DNA of 5,743 nt from Deltaproteobacteria bacterium (GCA_019313765.1 JAFDAP010000136.1:1-5743), one strand, 5' to 3'. Counted from the first letter of the stretch, positions 1 to 5,504 are shown. Notes: generated from the letters alone by a model not told the origin. Translations and numbers: made by a program.

Positions 1-1147
1 CGGCAACGGCCAGGTCAGCGATGAACGTATCCTCTGTTTCTCCCGAGCGATGGGAGATGACCGTTTTCCACCCTGCCCTGTGGGCCATGCGGATGGCCTC
101 GAGGGTTTCGGTCAGGGTACCGATCTGGTTCAGCTTTATCAGGACTGCATTTGCGGAGCTTTCCTTGATTCCCTTTGCAATCCGTTTTGTGTTTGTCACG
201 AATAGATCGTCCCCCACGATCTGAATACGGTCACCGAGTTTTTTTGTCATCTTGCTCCAGTTTTTCCAGTCGTTTTCATCGAGACCGTCCTCAATGGAAA
301 AAATGGGATAACGGTCGACCCAGTCCGCGTAGAAATCGATCATCTGGGCTGAACTCAGTTTAGACTTATCGGACTTGAAGAAAACATACTTGCCGTCTTT
401 GTAAAAGGAGGCGGAAGCGGGATCCAAGGCCAGTACAACGTCCCTGCCGGGACGGTAGCCGGCCTTCTCAATACCGGCTAATACCATCTCTACTGCCTGA
501 TCATTGGATTTGAGGTCGGGCGCAAATCCCCCCTCATCCCCCACAGCGGTTGAAAGGCCTTTATCTTTCAAAACACCGGCCAGGCCGTGAAAAACCTCTA
601 CGCCGATCCGCAATGCTTCCTTAAAGGTTTTTCCTCCAACCGGAACGATCATGAATTCCTGGAGATCCACGTTATTGGCCGCGTGAAGTCCTCCGTTAAG
701 GATATTCATCATGGGCATGGGAAGCCGGCAGGCTTCGGTTCCGCCTATATACCGGTAAAGGGGCATATAGAGGAAATCTGCCGCGGCCCGGGCAACGGCC
801 AATGAGACACCCAATATGGCGTTGGCCCCCAATTTCCCCTTGTTGGGGGTTCCGTCCAGCTCGATCAGGGTCTTGTCTATCAGGCGCTGGTCCGTGGCAT
901 CCATACCCATAAGTGCCGGCCCAATAACCCGGTTGACGTTTAGAACCGCCTTCTCGACCCCCTTTCGCATGTAACGCTTTTTTTTCTTGTCACGCAACTC
1001 CACCGCCTCGTACTTGCCCGTGGACGCGCCGGAGGGCACGGCCGCGCGGCCGTAACTGCCGTCGCCTAATTCCACCTCCACCTCGACCGTGGGGTTGCCT
1101 CTCGAATCCAGAATTTCAAGCGCATTTATTGCCTCTATTCTTTCCAT
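1..1147 (-). CDS. eno: Enolase (phosphopyruvate hydratase), 3' end cut off by window edge
   Basis: Enolase interconverts 2-phosphoglycerate and phosphoenolpyruvate in the cytoplasm, using Mg2+. The frame is open from an ATG at 1147 to the left edge and gives 382 residues; family members are about 420-430 residues, so roughly 45 C-terminal residues lie outside. Visible signatures in order: the N-terminal LDSRGNPTVE segment (13-22), the mobile SGAST loop (39-43), His155, the QEFMI segment with Glu164, GDEGG with Glu205, the metal ligands Asp242, Glu286 and Asp313, catalytic Lys338 in LIKLNQIG, and SHRSGETED (365-373) with His366 and Arg367. All expected catalytic and metal positions inside the window are intact. 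The segment after the second Asn-Gly-Gly reads LHAANN, where many enolases have EHADNN, a minor departure. The start is fixed by AGGAGG at 1153-1158, 5 nt upstream. It is probably transcribed alone from the promoter at 1229-1257. Family assignment is very secure. Confidence 0.97.
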   Translation of the reverse strand, partial: MERIEAINALEILDSRGNPTVEVEVELGDGSYGRAAVPSGASTGKYEAVELRDKKKKRYMRKGVEKAVLNVNRVIGPALMGMDATDQRLIDKTLIELDGTPNKGKLGANAILGVSLAVARAAADFLYMPLYRYIGGTEACRLPMPMMNILNGGLHAANNVDLQEFMIVPVGGKTFKEALRIGVEVFHGLAGVLKDKGLSTAVGDEGGFAPDLKSNDQAVEMVLAGIEKAGYRPGRDVVLALDPASASFYKDGKYVFFKSDKSKLSSAQMIDFYADWVDRYPIFSIEDGLDENDWKNWSKMTKKLGDRIQIVGDDLFVTNTKRIAKGIKESSANAVLIKLNQIGTLTETLEAIRMAHRAGWKTVISHRSGETEDTFIADLAVA

Positions 1148-1228
1148 GATTTCCTCCTCATTCTAAAATGTCCAAAAAGGCAAAAGCATTGATTCCCTTT
1201 TCAAGATAAAAACAGAAGAACGGACAAA

Positions 1229-1257
1229 ACTATAAAAGATTCGCGTATCCATGACAA
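1229..1257 (-). promoter_or_regulatory. Sigma-70-type promoter of enolase
   Basis: On the minus strand TTGTCA (1257-1252) is followed after exactly 17 nt by TATAGT (1234-1229). Each hexamer differs from consensus at one position. Transcription would begin near 1222, giving a leader of about 75 nt before the enolase ATG. The leader is A/T-rich and I see no strong hairpin in it. The prediction is from sequence alone. Confidence 0.55.
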
Positions 1258-1414
1258 GATAAAAGGTTCGTTTAAATTATTAAGGACTGGCGAGACAGGA
1301 AATGAATATCCGTATCTGCTCAATATTTGGGGGAACTCGAATTTATACGGACATCTCTGAATAATGACCGGCGTCCGTCGAGGCATGGGGGTCTCTTTTC
1401 AAAGAAGCGCATAA

Positions 1415-1431
1415 TCCCGCCATAGGCGGGA
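1415..1431. repeat. Left internal hairpin of the 261-bp element
   Basis: TCCCGCC (1415-1421) and GGCGGGA (1425-1431) are perfect complements around an ATA loop. The same stem recurs in mirror position at 1584-1600, which supports a symmetrical element rather than chance. Confidence 0.7.
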
Positions 1432-1583
1432 CTCGAATCACGGCGGCCCTCTTTACAATTCGGCCCTGGACAGCTCTCCGAGGCGTAGGCTCTACGAGCC
1501 GGAGGCCCCTTAGATGATAGCTCCTATTATGTTTGGCTGTCCCGCCTGTCAGGAGCCGACTGGTTAATGTATTTGGGGCGTGG

Positions 1584-1600
1584 TCCCGCCTTAGGCGGGA
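1584..1600. repeat. Right internal hairpin of the 261-bp element
   Basis: TCCCGCC (1584-1590) and GGCGGGA (1594-1600) are perfect complements around a TTA loop, identical in stem to the hairpin at 1415-1431. No T-run follows on either strand, so it is not a typical intrinsic terminator. Confidence 0.7.
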
Positions 1601-1648
1601 TAGAGATAAAAATGCGCCTCTTTGAAAAGAGATCCCCATGCCCCGCCA

Positions 1649-2587
1649 TTATGGACTAACGCCTCTACTTATTGAGCTATTACGAATATCCATTGACGCC
1701 TTAAACACCTTTTCGATAAGAGTGTAATAATCAGTGTTATTATCCTGAATCACCCTGACATCCGGCCCTAAAGGGCCCCATTGATTCGCATTGCTTTCTT
1801 TAAACAGGGCAATTGTCGGGGTGCCGAGCATGGCCGCCACATGGGTAATTCCGCTGTCATGCCCGATATACAGGGCGGCCTTCGAGAGAATACCGGTGAG
1901 AAGGTCATTTTCAGGACAAAAACAGATCTTCGCGTCTAAGGATTTCAGGCCCTTTTTGAAAAACGGGCGCAAATTTTCTTCCGCAGGACCGAGCAGGACA
2001 ACATGCGTCAGCCCCTGAAAGGCGGCCTTTTGGCCAAGGCCTTCAAGGAGCTTAAGCCAGAACCCGGGAGGATGGTTTTTCTCTTTATCGCCTGAGCCGG
2101 GATGCAGTACGATTCTGTTTCGCACGGCGTGCGAAGCAATATCCCCAAGCAGGGGCCTTCCCACGGCGTTCTCCTCTGACTTCTCGGGATCAACGGGAAG
2201 CCCTGCTTCTTTCAGGCAGTCGGTGATATATCGTGCCGCATGCATATTTTCCTTTTCGAAGGGAAAAGAAGGAAAAACATGTACGGGCACATTTGGAAAA
2301 CAGGACTTCAGCTTTTGACGGATTCTTCCCGTTTCATCACTGAAAAAGGCCACTACCAGGTCTGCACGGGAAACCGGCAAGGAGTACTCATCCGGGCTAT
2401 CCAAAAATAGCCTGTGCCAACCGGCCCCCTCGAGATCAAGGCCCCGGTGGACAAAGGGGCTTACAAAATCAAGGCCGGGACGCCGGGCCACAAAAGTGAT
2501 GCTCGCCTTGCCTGCCAGATTCGCCAGGGCGGGTAAAACCATGAGCGTGTCTCCCAGGGCGCCCGGACGGATAATCAGGACGTTCAA
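1649..2587 (-). CDS. Glycosyltransferase family 9 (ADP-heptose:LPS heptosyltransferase-like)
   Basis: GT9 enzymes move a sugar, typically heptose from an ADP-activated donor, onto lipopolysaccharide core at the cytoplasmic face of the inner membrane. The 312-residue length is near family size. The N-terminal lobe opens with IIRPGALGD (5-13), whose Asp13 corresponds to the conserved catalytic-region Asp of WaaC-type enzymes. The C-terminal lobe has HPGSG (162-166) followed by Lys170 and Trp177, a VVLLGPAEE strand (196-204), the hallmark GHDSGITHVAAMLGTPT (242-258), and WGPLGP (270-275). No signal peptide or transmembrane segment is apparent. The start codon is TTG, supported by AAGGAG five nt upstream; the upstream cupin stop overlaps that site, so the two genes should be translationally coupled. 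The real donor and acceptor cannot be read from the sequence. No other LPS gene is in view, so it may act on another glycan. Confidence 0.9.
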   Translation of the reverse strand: MNVLIIRPGALGDTLMVLPALANLAGKASITFVARRPGLDFVSPFVHRGLDLEGAGWHRLFLDSPDEYSLPVSRADLVVAFFSDETGRIRQKLKSCFPNVPVHVFPSFPFEKENMHAARYITDCLKEAGLPVDPEKSEENAVGRPLLGDIASHAVRNRIVLHPGSGDKEKNHPPGFWLKLLEGLGQKAAFQGLTHVVLLGPAEENLRPFFKKGLKSLDAKICFCPENDLLTGILSKAALYIGHDSGITHVAAMLGTPTIALFKESNANQWGPLGPDVRVIQDNNTDYYTLIEKVFKASMDIRNSSISRGVSP

Positions 2588-2592
2588 AAGGT

Positions 2593-2598
2593 CTCCTT
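2593..2598 (-). promoter_or_regulatory. Ribosome binding site fixing the TTG start of the GT9 gene
   Basis: AAGGAG on the minus strand lies 5 nt before TTG at 2587. The cupin stop codon TAA (2599-2597) overlaps its first bases, forming TAAGGAG, an arrangement typical of translational coupling. No ATG or GTG is better placed, and the TTG immediately precedes the conserved N-terminal strand of the protein. Confidence 0.75.
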
Positions 2599-2938
2599 AC
2601 CGATTGGGTGAAGCAACGACTAAGATTACACATTCTTCATCGCCGTTGTTTTTCAGGGCGTGCAGCGAACCCACCGGAATCCATGTGGCATCGCCAGGCC
2701 CCACCTGCCTGGTTTCATCATCTACACGCATCTCACCCGATCCGCTCAGGACAAAATAGATCTCCTCCATGGGATCAATATGTCCTTCGATTTCCTTACC
2801 CGGGGCAAGCCTTGCAATGGCCAAGAAACCGATCTCTTTTAGTATTCGGCGATCCAGGATCATCTGTGCGATGGCCCCGCCGTGCGCAAGGTACGTAGTA
2901 TCCAGGACCTCCTTGTCATTAACATGTCTTACGATCAT
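2597..2938 (-). CDS. Small single-domain cupin protein
   Basis: A 113-residue protein made of one conserved beta-barrel cupin domain (Cupin_2 type). Motif 1 runs from Gly47 to Gly66 with His53, Asp55 and Glu59; the usual second His of H-x-H is Asp here. Motif 2 matches the family pattern closely: Gly82, Pro88, Gly90, His93 and Asn97. The likely metal site is therefore His53/Asp55/Glu59/His93. Such proteins range from metal-dependent isomerases and dioxygenases to sugar- or ligand-binding sensors, so the reaction is unknown. The frame stays open upstream to a TTG at 2992, but the ATG at 2938 is preferred: it has AGGAGG 9 nt upstream, and the extra 18 residues would be Arg/Lys-rich and translated from hairpin-forming DNA. 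It is the first gene of a two-gene unit with the GT9 gene, 9 nt apart, which hints at a shared sugar-related role; that is inference. Confidence 0.87.
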   Translation of the reverse strand: MIVRHVNDKEVLDTTYLAHGGAIAQMILDRRILKEIGFLAIARLAPGKEIEGHIDPMEEIYFVLSGSGEMRVDDETRQVGPGDATWIPVGSLHALKNNGDEECVILVVASPNR

Positions 2939-2947
2939 AGAATCAAA

Positions 2948-2953
2948 CCTCCT
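2948..2953 (-). promoter_or_regulatory. Ribosome binding site fixing the cupin start
   Basis: AGGAGG on the minus strand, 9 nt before the ATG at 2938. It decides against the longer frame starting with TTG at 2992, which has no comparable site. Confidence 0.8.
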
Positions 2954-2962
2954 TTTTTTAAA

Positions 2963-3003
2963 GCGGCGAAGCCGCGCTTCATAAAATCGCAAAGCAATTT
3001 TAT
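2963..3003 (-). promoter_or_regulatory. Tandem hairpins in the cupin 5' leader
   Basis: Read on the minus strand, the leader holds a hairpin of two 10-nt arms with one mismatch and loop TTT (3003-2981), then two overlapping alternatives: GAAGC/GCTTC (2980-2968, loop GCG) or GCGGC/GCCGC (2975-2963, loop TTC). The second pair cannot form together. The structures end 9 nt before the AGGAGG site. They may be a regulatory leader or a short dispersed palindromic repeat. No T-run follows, so termination is unlikely. Confidence 0.45.
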
Positions 3004-3006
3004 AAC

Positions 3007-3036
3007 TTGATTCAGGCCCATGAAATAGCTTATAAA
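3007..3036 (+). promoter_or_regulatory. Candidate sigma-70 promoter for the kinase-formyltransferase genes
   Basis: TTGATT (3007-3012) and TATAAA (3031-3036) are 18 nt apart. Transcription would start near 3043, about 70 nt before the kinase ATG. The region is A/T-rich, so chance matches are possible. Confidence 0.4.
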
Positions 3037-3080
3037 AAGGGAAGCCGTTTTCTATAAAATAGCCTTGAGAACCTGAATAG

Positions 3081-3089
3081 TGCTAATAT
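3081..3089 (+). promoter_or_regulatory. Candidate extended -10 promoter of the kinase gene
   Basis: TGCTAATAT matches the TG-n-TAtAaT extended -10 form, which can act without a good -35; none is seen at the right distance. It would give a leader of only about 18 nt. It lies over the -10 of the minus-strand promoter, so the two could not be occupied together. Confidence 0.35.
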
Positions 3090-3113
3090 AGTCAAAAATT
3101 CGAAGGGTGCCAA
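3085..3113 (-). promoter_or_regulatory. Sigma-70-type promoter of the cupin-GT9 operon
   Basis: On the minus strand TTGGCA (3113-3108) is followed after 17 nt by TATATT (3090-3085); each hexamer has five of six consensus bases. The start would be near 3078, giving a leader of about 140 nt that contains the tandem hairpins. Its -35 abuts the ATG of the divergent kinase gene, and its -10 overlaps a plus-strand extended -10. Confidence 0.5.
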
Positions 3114-4412
3114 ATGAAAAAGCAGGAATTGGATCCCAGGTTGAGGCTGGTTCAGCAGGCCGATTTGAAAGACAAGGTGGTCCTGGTCAGGGTGGATCAT
3201 AATGTTGTAAAAAAGGGCGGGGTCAAGGATCCGTACCGTATTGATTCTACTTTCGGGACTATTTATGCCATTGCCGAAAAAGGGGGAAGGCCCATACTCA
3301 TGACCCACGTGGGCAGGCCCAGGGACAAGAAGACAGGAAAGATAAAATGCCGGCAAGAGGAGTCCATCGGCCCTGTGGTCAAATACTTGGAGGGAAAACT
3401 CCCAATCAAGATACATGTCCAGAACTTCCCCGAAGACACTGATAATGGTATCGTGCATTTAGACGAATCCATCAACCCTGCCATTGAAAGGCTTAGAAAA
3501 AGGGAAATCGGGATGATCTACCTCCCAAATTCACGCTGGTTCCAGGGGGAACAATCCAAGGGCCCTTTGAGGGATGCCTTCGCAAAAGAGTTGGCCGCTG
3601 TTGCCGATATTTATGTCAATGATGCCTTTGGCTCATATCGCGCCCATGCATCCACCTATGACGTGGCCAAGTATTTACCCTCTTTTGCAGGTATTCTGAT
3701 CCAGAAAGAACTTGTGAATCTCCACAGGGTGCTTGATCCCGAAAGGCCCTTTGTGGCAGTTATTGCCGGAGCAAAATATGATACAAAAATCGGCCCGTTA
3801 AAGGCCCTTTACGGCAAAGTGGATCACTTGATCTTGGGTGGGCTCATGTATAATACATATCTTTCCGCCAAGTATGGTGTCCGAATAGGAGGGGTCTCGG
3901 AAGAGGACAAGGCCCTTGCAATGGAACTGGTAGAGCTGGACAAAAAGGAAAACAAGATCTTGGAAATGCCCTGTTTAGTGGAGTCTGATATTGCAGAAGG
4001 GAAAACTGACGGGCAATACAGGACCATAAGCATAGATGATTTTAAGAAGGGTAAAGAATTTAAATATATACTGGATATTGATCCTGTTTCCCTTGAAGAA
4101 CGACGAATAAAGGATGTAATTGGTTCGGCAAAGACCATCTTTGTAAATGCGGTCATGGGATTAATGCCGCACTTTTTTGAAGGCTCCCGGGCATTGTACG
4201 GTCTGATTGCCTCCAACAAGTCGGCGTGGAAGCTCTTCGGGGGTGGGGATACACTCCAGGAGTTAAAAAACCTCTGTCCCGGAATCTACATGTCAGGCAT
4301 TGATGCCCCTGACACCTACTACTTTACGGGAGGGGGAAGCGTATTAGCGGCAATTGAGCAGGGAAGCCCTTACAAGTTGAAGCCTGTAGAGGCTCTGATG
4401 GAAACAAGTTGA
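3114..4412 (+). CDS. pgk: Divergent phosphoglycerate kinase family protein
   Basis: Phosphoglycerate kinase transfers phosphate between 1,3-bisphosphoglycerate and ADP in the cytoplasm. The 432 residues span both family lobes. N-terminal substrate site: VLVRVDHNV with Asp28 and Asn30, Arg42, THVGRP with His65 and Arg68, Arg141 in NSRWFQGEQ, and VNDAFGSYRAHAS with Arg176, one residue shorter than the usual NDAFGTAHRAHAS. Nucleotide lobe: AGAKYDTK with Lys221 and Lys225, GGGDT (376-380) and FTGGGS (404-409). The odd part is 343-358: where most kinases read WNGP-x-GVFE, this has VNAVMGLMPHFFEGS, so the Trp, the Gly-Pro and the Glu that contacts the ATP ribose are changed; DIGP is DIDP (321-324). 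The ATG has a weak GAAGGG site 6 nt upstream. The fold is certain; phosphoglycerate as substrate is likely but unproven. The formyltransferase gene follows on the same strand, with the 212-bp element between. Confidence 0.88.
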   Translation: MKKQELDPRLRLVQQADLKDKVVLVRVDHNVVKKGGVKDPYRIDSTFGTIYAIAEKGGRPILMTHVGRPRDKKTGKIKCRQEESIGPVVKYLEGKLPIKIHVQNFPEDTDNGIVHLDESINPAIERLRKREIGMIYLPNSRWFQGEQSKGPLRDAFAKELAAVADIYVNDAFGSYRAHASTYDVAKYLPSFAGILIQKELVNLHRVLDPERPFVAVIAGAKYDTKIGPLKALYGKVDHLILGGLMYNTYLSAKYGVRIGGVSEEDKALAMELVELDKKENKILEMPCLVESDIAEGKTDGQYRTISIDDFKKGKEFKYILDIDPVSLEERRIKDVIGSAKTIFVNAVMGLMPHFFEGSRALYGLIASNKSAWKLFGGGDTLQELKNLCPGIYMSGIDAPDTYYFTGGGSVLAAIEQGSPYKLKPVEALMETS

Positions 4413-4414
4413 AG

Positions 4415-4626
4415 CTAGGAGGCTGTCCGAGAATAGACTTCTACTGCGATCGGCTGCAAATTCTGAATGGCTGCGTTGTCAAGCCCAAAACGTCCTCAAC
4501 GTAGGCTACTGCTACGCATACGGCCGTTTTGGCCTTGTCGCTCCCGCTCAAAGTCCGGGATCTTCGACTTACCCTCAAAACTTTCGCTCGATCTTGCTGC
4601 GAAGCCATTCTCGGACAGCCTCCTAG
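4415..4626. mobile_element. Palindromic MITE-like element with 20-bp perfect inverted termini, 212 bp
   Basis: The ends, 4415-4434 and 4607-4626, are perfect 20-bp inverted repeats reading CTAGGAGGCTGTCCGAGAAT from each side. Imperfect complementarity continues inwards (for example GATCG in both arms), then a large central stem pairs CCAAAACG-type sequence at about 4485 with CGTTTTGG near 4525, capped by CGTAG/CTACG around a 7-nt loop at 4499-4515. The right arm carries roughly 20 extra nt. There is no transposase. CTAG at both ends could be a 4-bp target duplication, as some IS5-type elements make, or part of the repeat; being palindromic it cannot be told apart. The element begins 2 nt after the kinase stop and ends 12 nt before the next gene's ribosome binding site. 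Without it and one CTAG, those genes would be about 31 nt apart. Confidence 0.8.
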
Positions 4627-4638
4627 GATACGCCATAT

Positions 4639-4643
4639 AAGGA
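4639..4643 (+). promoter_or_regulatory. Ribosome binding site fixing the formyltransferase start
   Basis: AAGGA lies 8 nt before the ATG at 4652. It supports that start over the ATG at 4529 in the same frame, which lies inside the palindromic element and would add 41 residues of repeat-derived and intergenic sequence. Confidence 0.7.
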
Positions 4644-4651
4644 ATTCCCAA

Positions 4652-5449
4652 ATGCCTGTCAAACCCATTTTTGATCCCAAAAAGACGGAACGGCCCATGC
4701 GTGTTGCCGCCTTTATGTCAGGTTCCGGCACCAACATCATAAAGTTGATCGAAAAGGAAAAAGCCCTAAAGGCCGGGGAAGCCGCTTCTCCCTTTGAAGT
4801 TATCTTCATTTTCAGCGACCGGTCGGACGGGGCCTGCGCCGGAGAAAAAATCGCATTAGATAACGGGCTCCCTTATTTCAGTTATGACACGCGGGCTTTT
4901 CACCGGCTGAGGTCACTGAAGCGGACCATCCTGACCCCCGAGGGCATGGCGGCCAGAAAAAAATATGATCGCGTGGCCATGAGGCTGGTGGAGGCATTTG
5001 AGATTGATTTGATTGCCCTCGGCGGATACATGAGTTATATCACCCTTAACCGGTGTTTAAATGTGCATCCTGCCGATCTTTCCATTTGCCTTCCTGACGG
5101 GCGGCGAAAATATGTGGGGGACTACGCTGTGCGGGACGCCATTGCGGCCGGGGAGAAAACACTTCGCACTTCCACACTGTGGACGGATGAGGGCGTGGAC
5201 ACAGGACCCCTGCTGATGATTTCCGAGGCCCTTTCCGTTGAACTTCCCCAACCCCTTGAAACATTGTTCAAAGATAATAAAAGATTTGTCCGGATCGTGG
5301 ATGAACATCAAAAACGCCTCAAGGAGGTGGGAGATTGGCAGATATTTCCCCTTACCATTGAAATGATTGCCAGGGGCCGCTTCGGGCTCGATGAGGACAA
5401 TCGTGTTTATGTTGATGGGCAACCGGCGCCGGATGGATACAGGGCATAA
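4652..5449 (+). CDS. PurN-like formyltransferase family protein
   Basis: Formyltransferases of this fold move a formyl group from 10-formyltetrahydrofolate to an amine; PurN does so on glycinamide ribonucleotide in purine synthesis. The 265-residue protein starts its Rossmann core with VAAFMSGSGTN (18-28), matching the SGNGSN phosphate loop of PurN, and carries LIALGGYMS (120-128), NVHP with Asn137 and His139, and TDEGVDTGP (178-186) with Asp183, so the Asn/His/Asp catalytic triad is complete. FPLTIEMIARGR (232-243) resembles the PurN C-terminus. It is longer than typical PurN (about 210 residues), with an N-terminal leader, an insertion around 84-107 and a tail of about 20 residues. The loop after NVHP reads ADLSICLPDGRRKYVG, unlike PurN's SLLP-x-YPGLHTH, so the acceptor may differ. 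It follows the divergent kinase and is probably transcribed with it; a terminator lies just downstream. Confidence 0.82.
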   Translation: MPVKPIFDPKKTERPMRVAAFMSGSGTNIIKLIEKEKALKAGEAASPFEVIFIFSDRSDGACAGEKIALDNGLPYFSYDTRAFHRLRSLKRTILTPEGMAARKKYDRVAMRLVEAFEIDLIALGGYMSYITLNRCLNVHPADLSICLPDGRRKYVGDYAVRDAIAAGEKTLRTSTLWTDEGVDTGPLLMISEALSVELPQPLETLFKDNKRFVRIVDEHQKRLKEVGDWQIFPLTIEMIARGRFGLDEDNRVYVDGQPAPDGYRA

Positions 5450-5460
5450 GAAAAAAATCC

Positions 5461-5484
5461 AGGCCCAAAGGACGGGGCTTTTTT
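5461..5484 (+). terminator. Likely intrinsic terminator after the formyltransferase gene
   Basis: AGGCCC (5461-5466) pairs with GGGCTT (5475-5480), with one G-U pair, around an 8-nt loop, followed by TTTT and a T-rich stretch. It starts 11 nt past the stop codon and is preceded by an A-run that could extend pairing. The stem is short, so strength is uncertain. Confidence 0.6.
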
Positions 5485-5504
5485 GTATTTTATCCATGTC
5501 AAAC

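Larger units (their letters stand above)
1382..1642. mobile_element. Non-coding terminal-inverted-repeat element (MITE-like), 261 bp
   Basis: This fills about half of the 501-nt gap between enolase and the glycosyltransferase. The left arm (1382-1412) and right arm (1612-1642) are inverted copies of 31 nt with 29 matches, starting GGCATGGGG and ending GCGCAT. Inside the arms sit two hairpins with identical 7-bp stems, TCCCGCC/GGCGGGA, at 1415-1431 and 1584-1600, with loops ATA and TTA. A further hairpin lies near the middle: CTCCG and CGTAG (from 1476) pair with CTACG and CGGAG (to 1504). No credible ORF or transposase is present, and I see no clear target-site duplication. The right end lies 6 nt beyond the glycosyltransferase stop, so a transcript of that gene would run into the structure. 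It could be a MITE, a large palindromic repeat or a structured RNA; which one is inference. Confidence 0.65.

Noticed and set aside
1410..1450. tRNA-like T-loop (GATTCGAGTCCC) on the minus strand near the left hairpin
   Set aside because: The bases flanking TTCGAGT do not form a T-stem, no anticodon arm of proper size exists upstream, and no acceptor stem can be paired. A degraded tRNA fragment cannot be excluded but is not supported.
1343..1639. 98-residue minus-strand ORF inside the 261-bp inverted-repeat element
   Set aside because: It spans the element and both hairpins, is rich in Arg and Pro as expected of translated palindromes, and shows no recognised family motif.
2608..2898. 96-residue plus-strand ORF antisense to the cupin
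   Set aside because: Opposite a clear cupin domain, low-complexity composition and no plausible ribosome binding site considered convincing.
2938..2992. Longer cupin start at TTG 2992
   Set aside because: It adds 18 Arg/Lys-rich residues encoded by hairpin DNA and has no Shine-Dalgarno, whereas ATG 2938 has AGGAGG at good spacing.
3030..3458. 142-residue minus-strand ORF antisense to the kinase gene
   Set aside because: Hydrophobic, no family resemblance, and lies opposite the conserved N-terminal lobe of the kinase; a shadow frame.
3824..4219. 131-residue minus-strand ORF antisense to the kinase C-terminal lobe
   Set aside because: Serine-rich composition typical of an antisense shadow; the plus strand encodes recognisable kinase motifs here.
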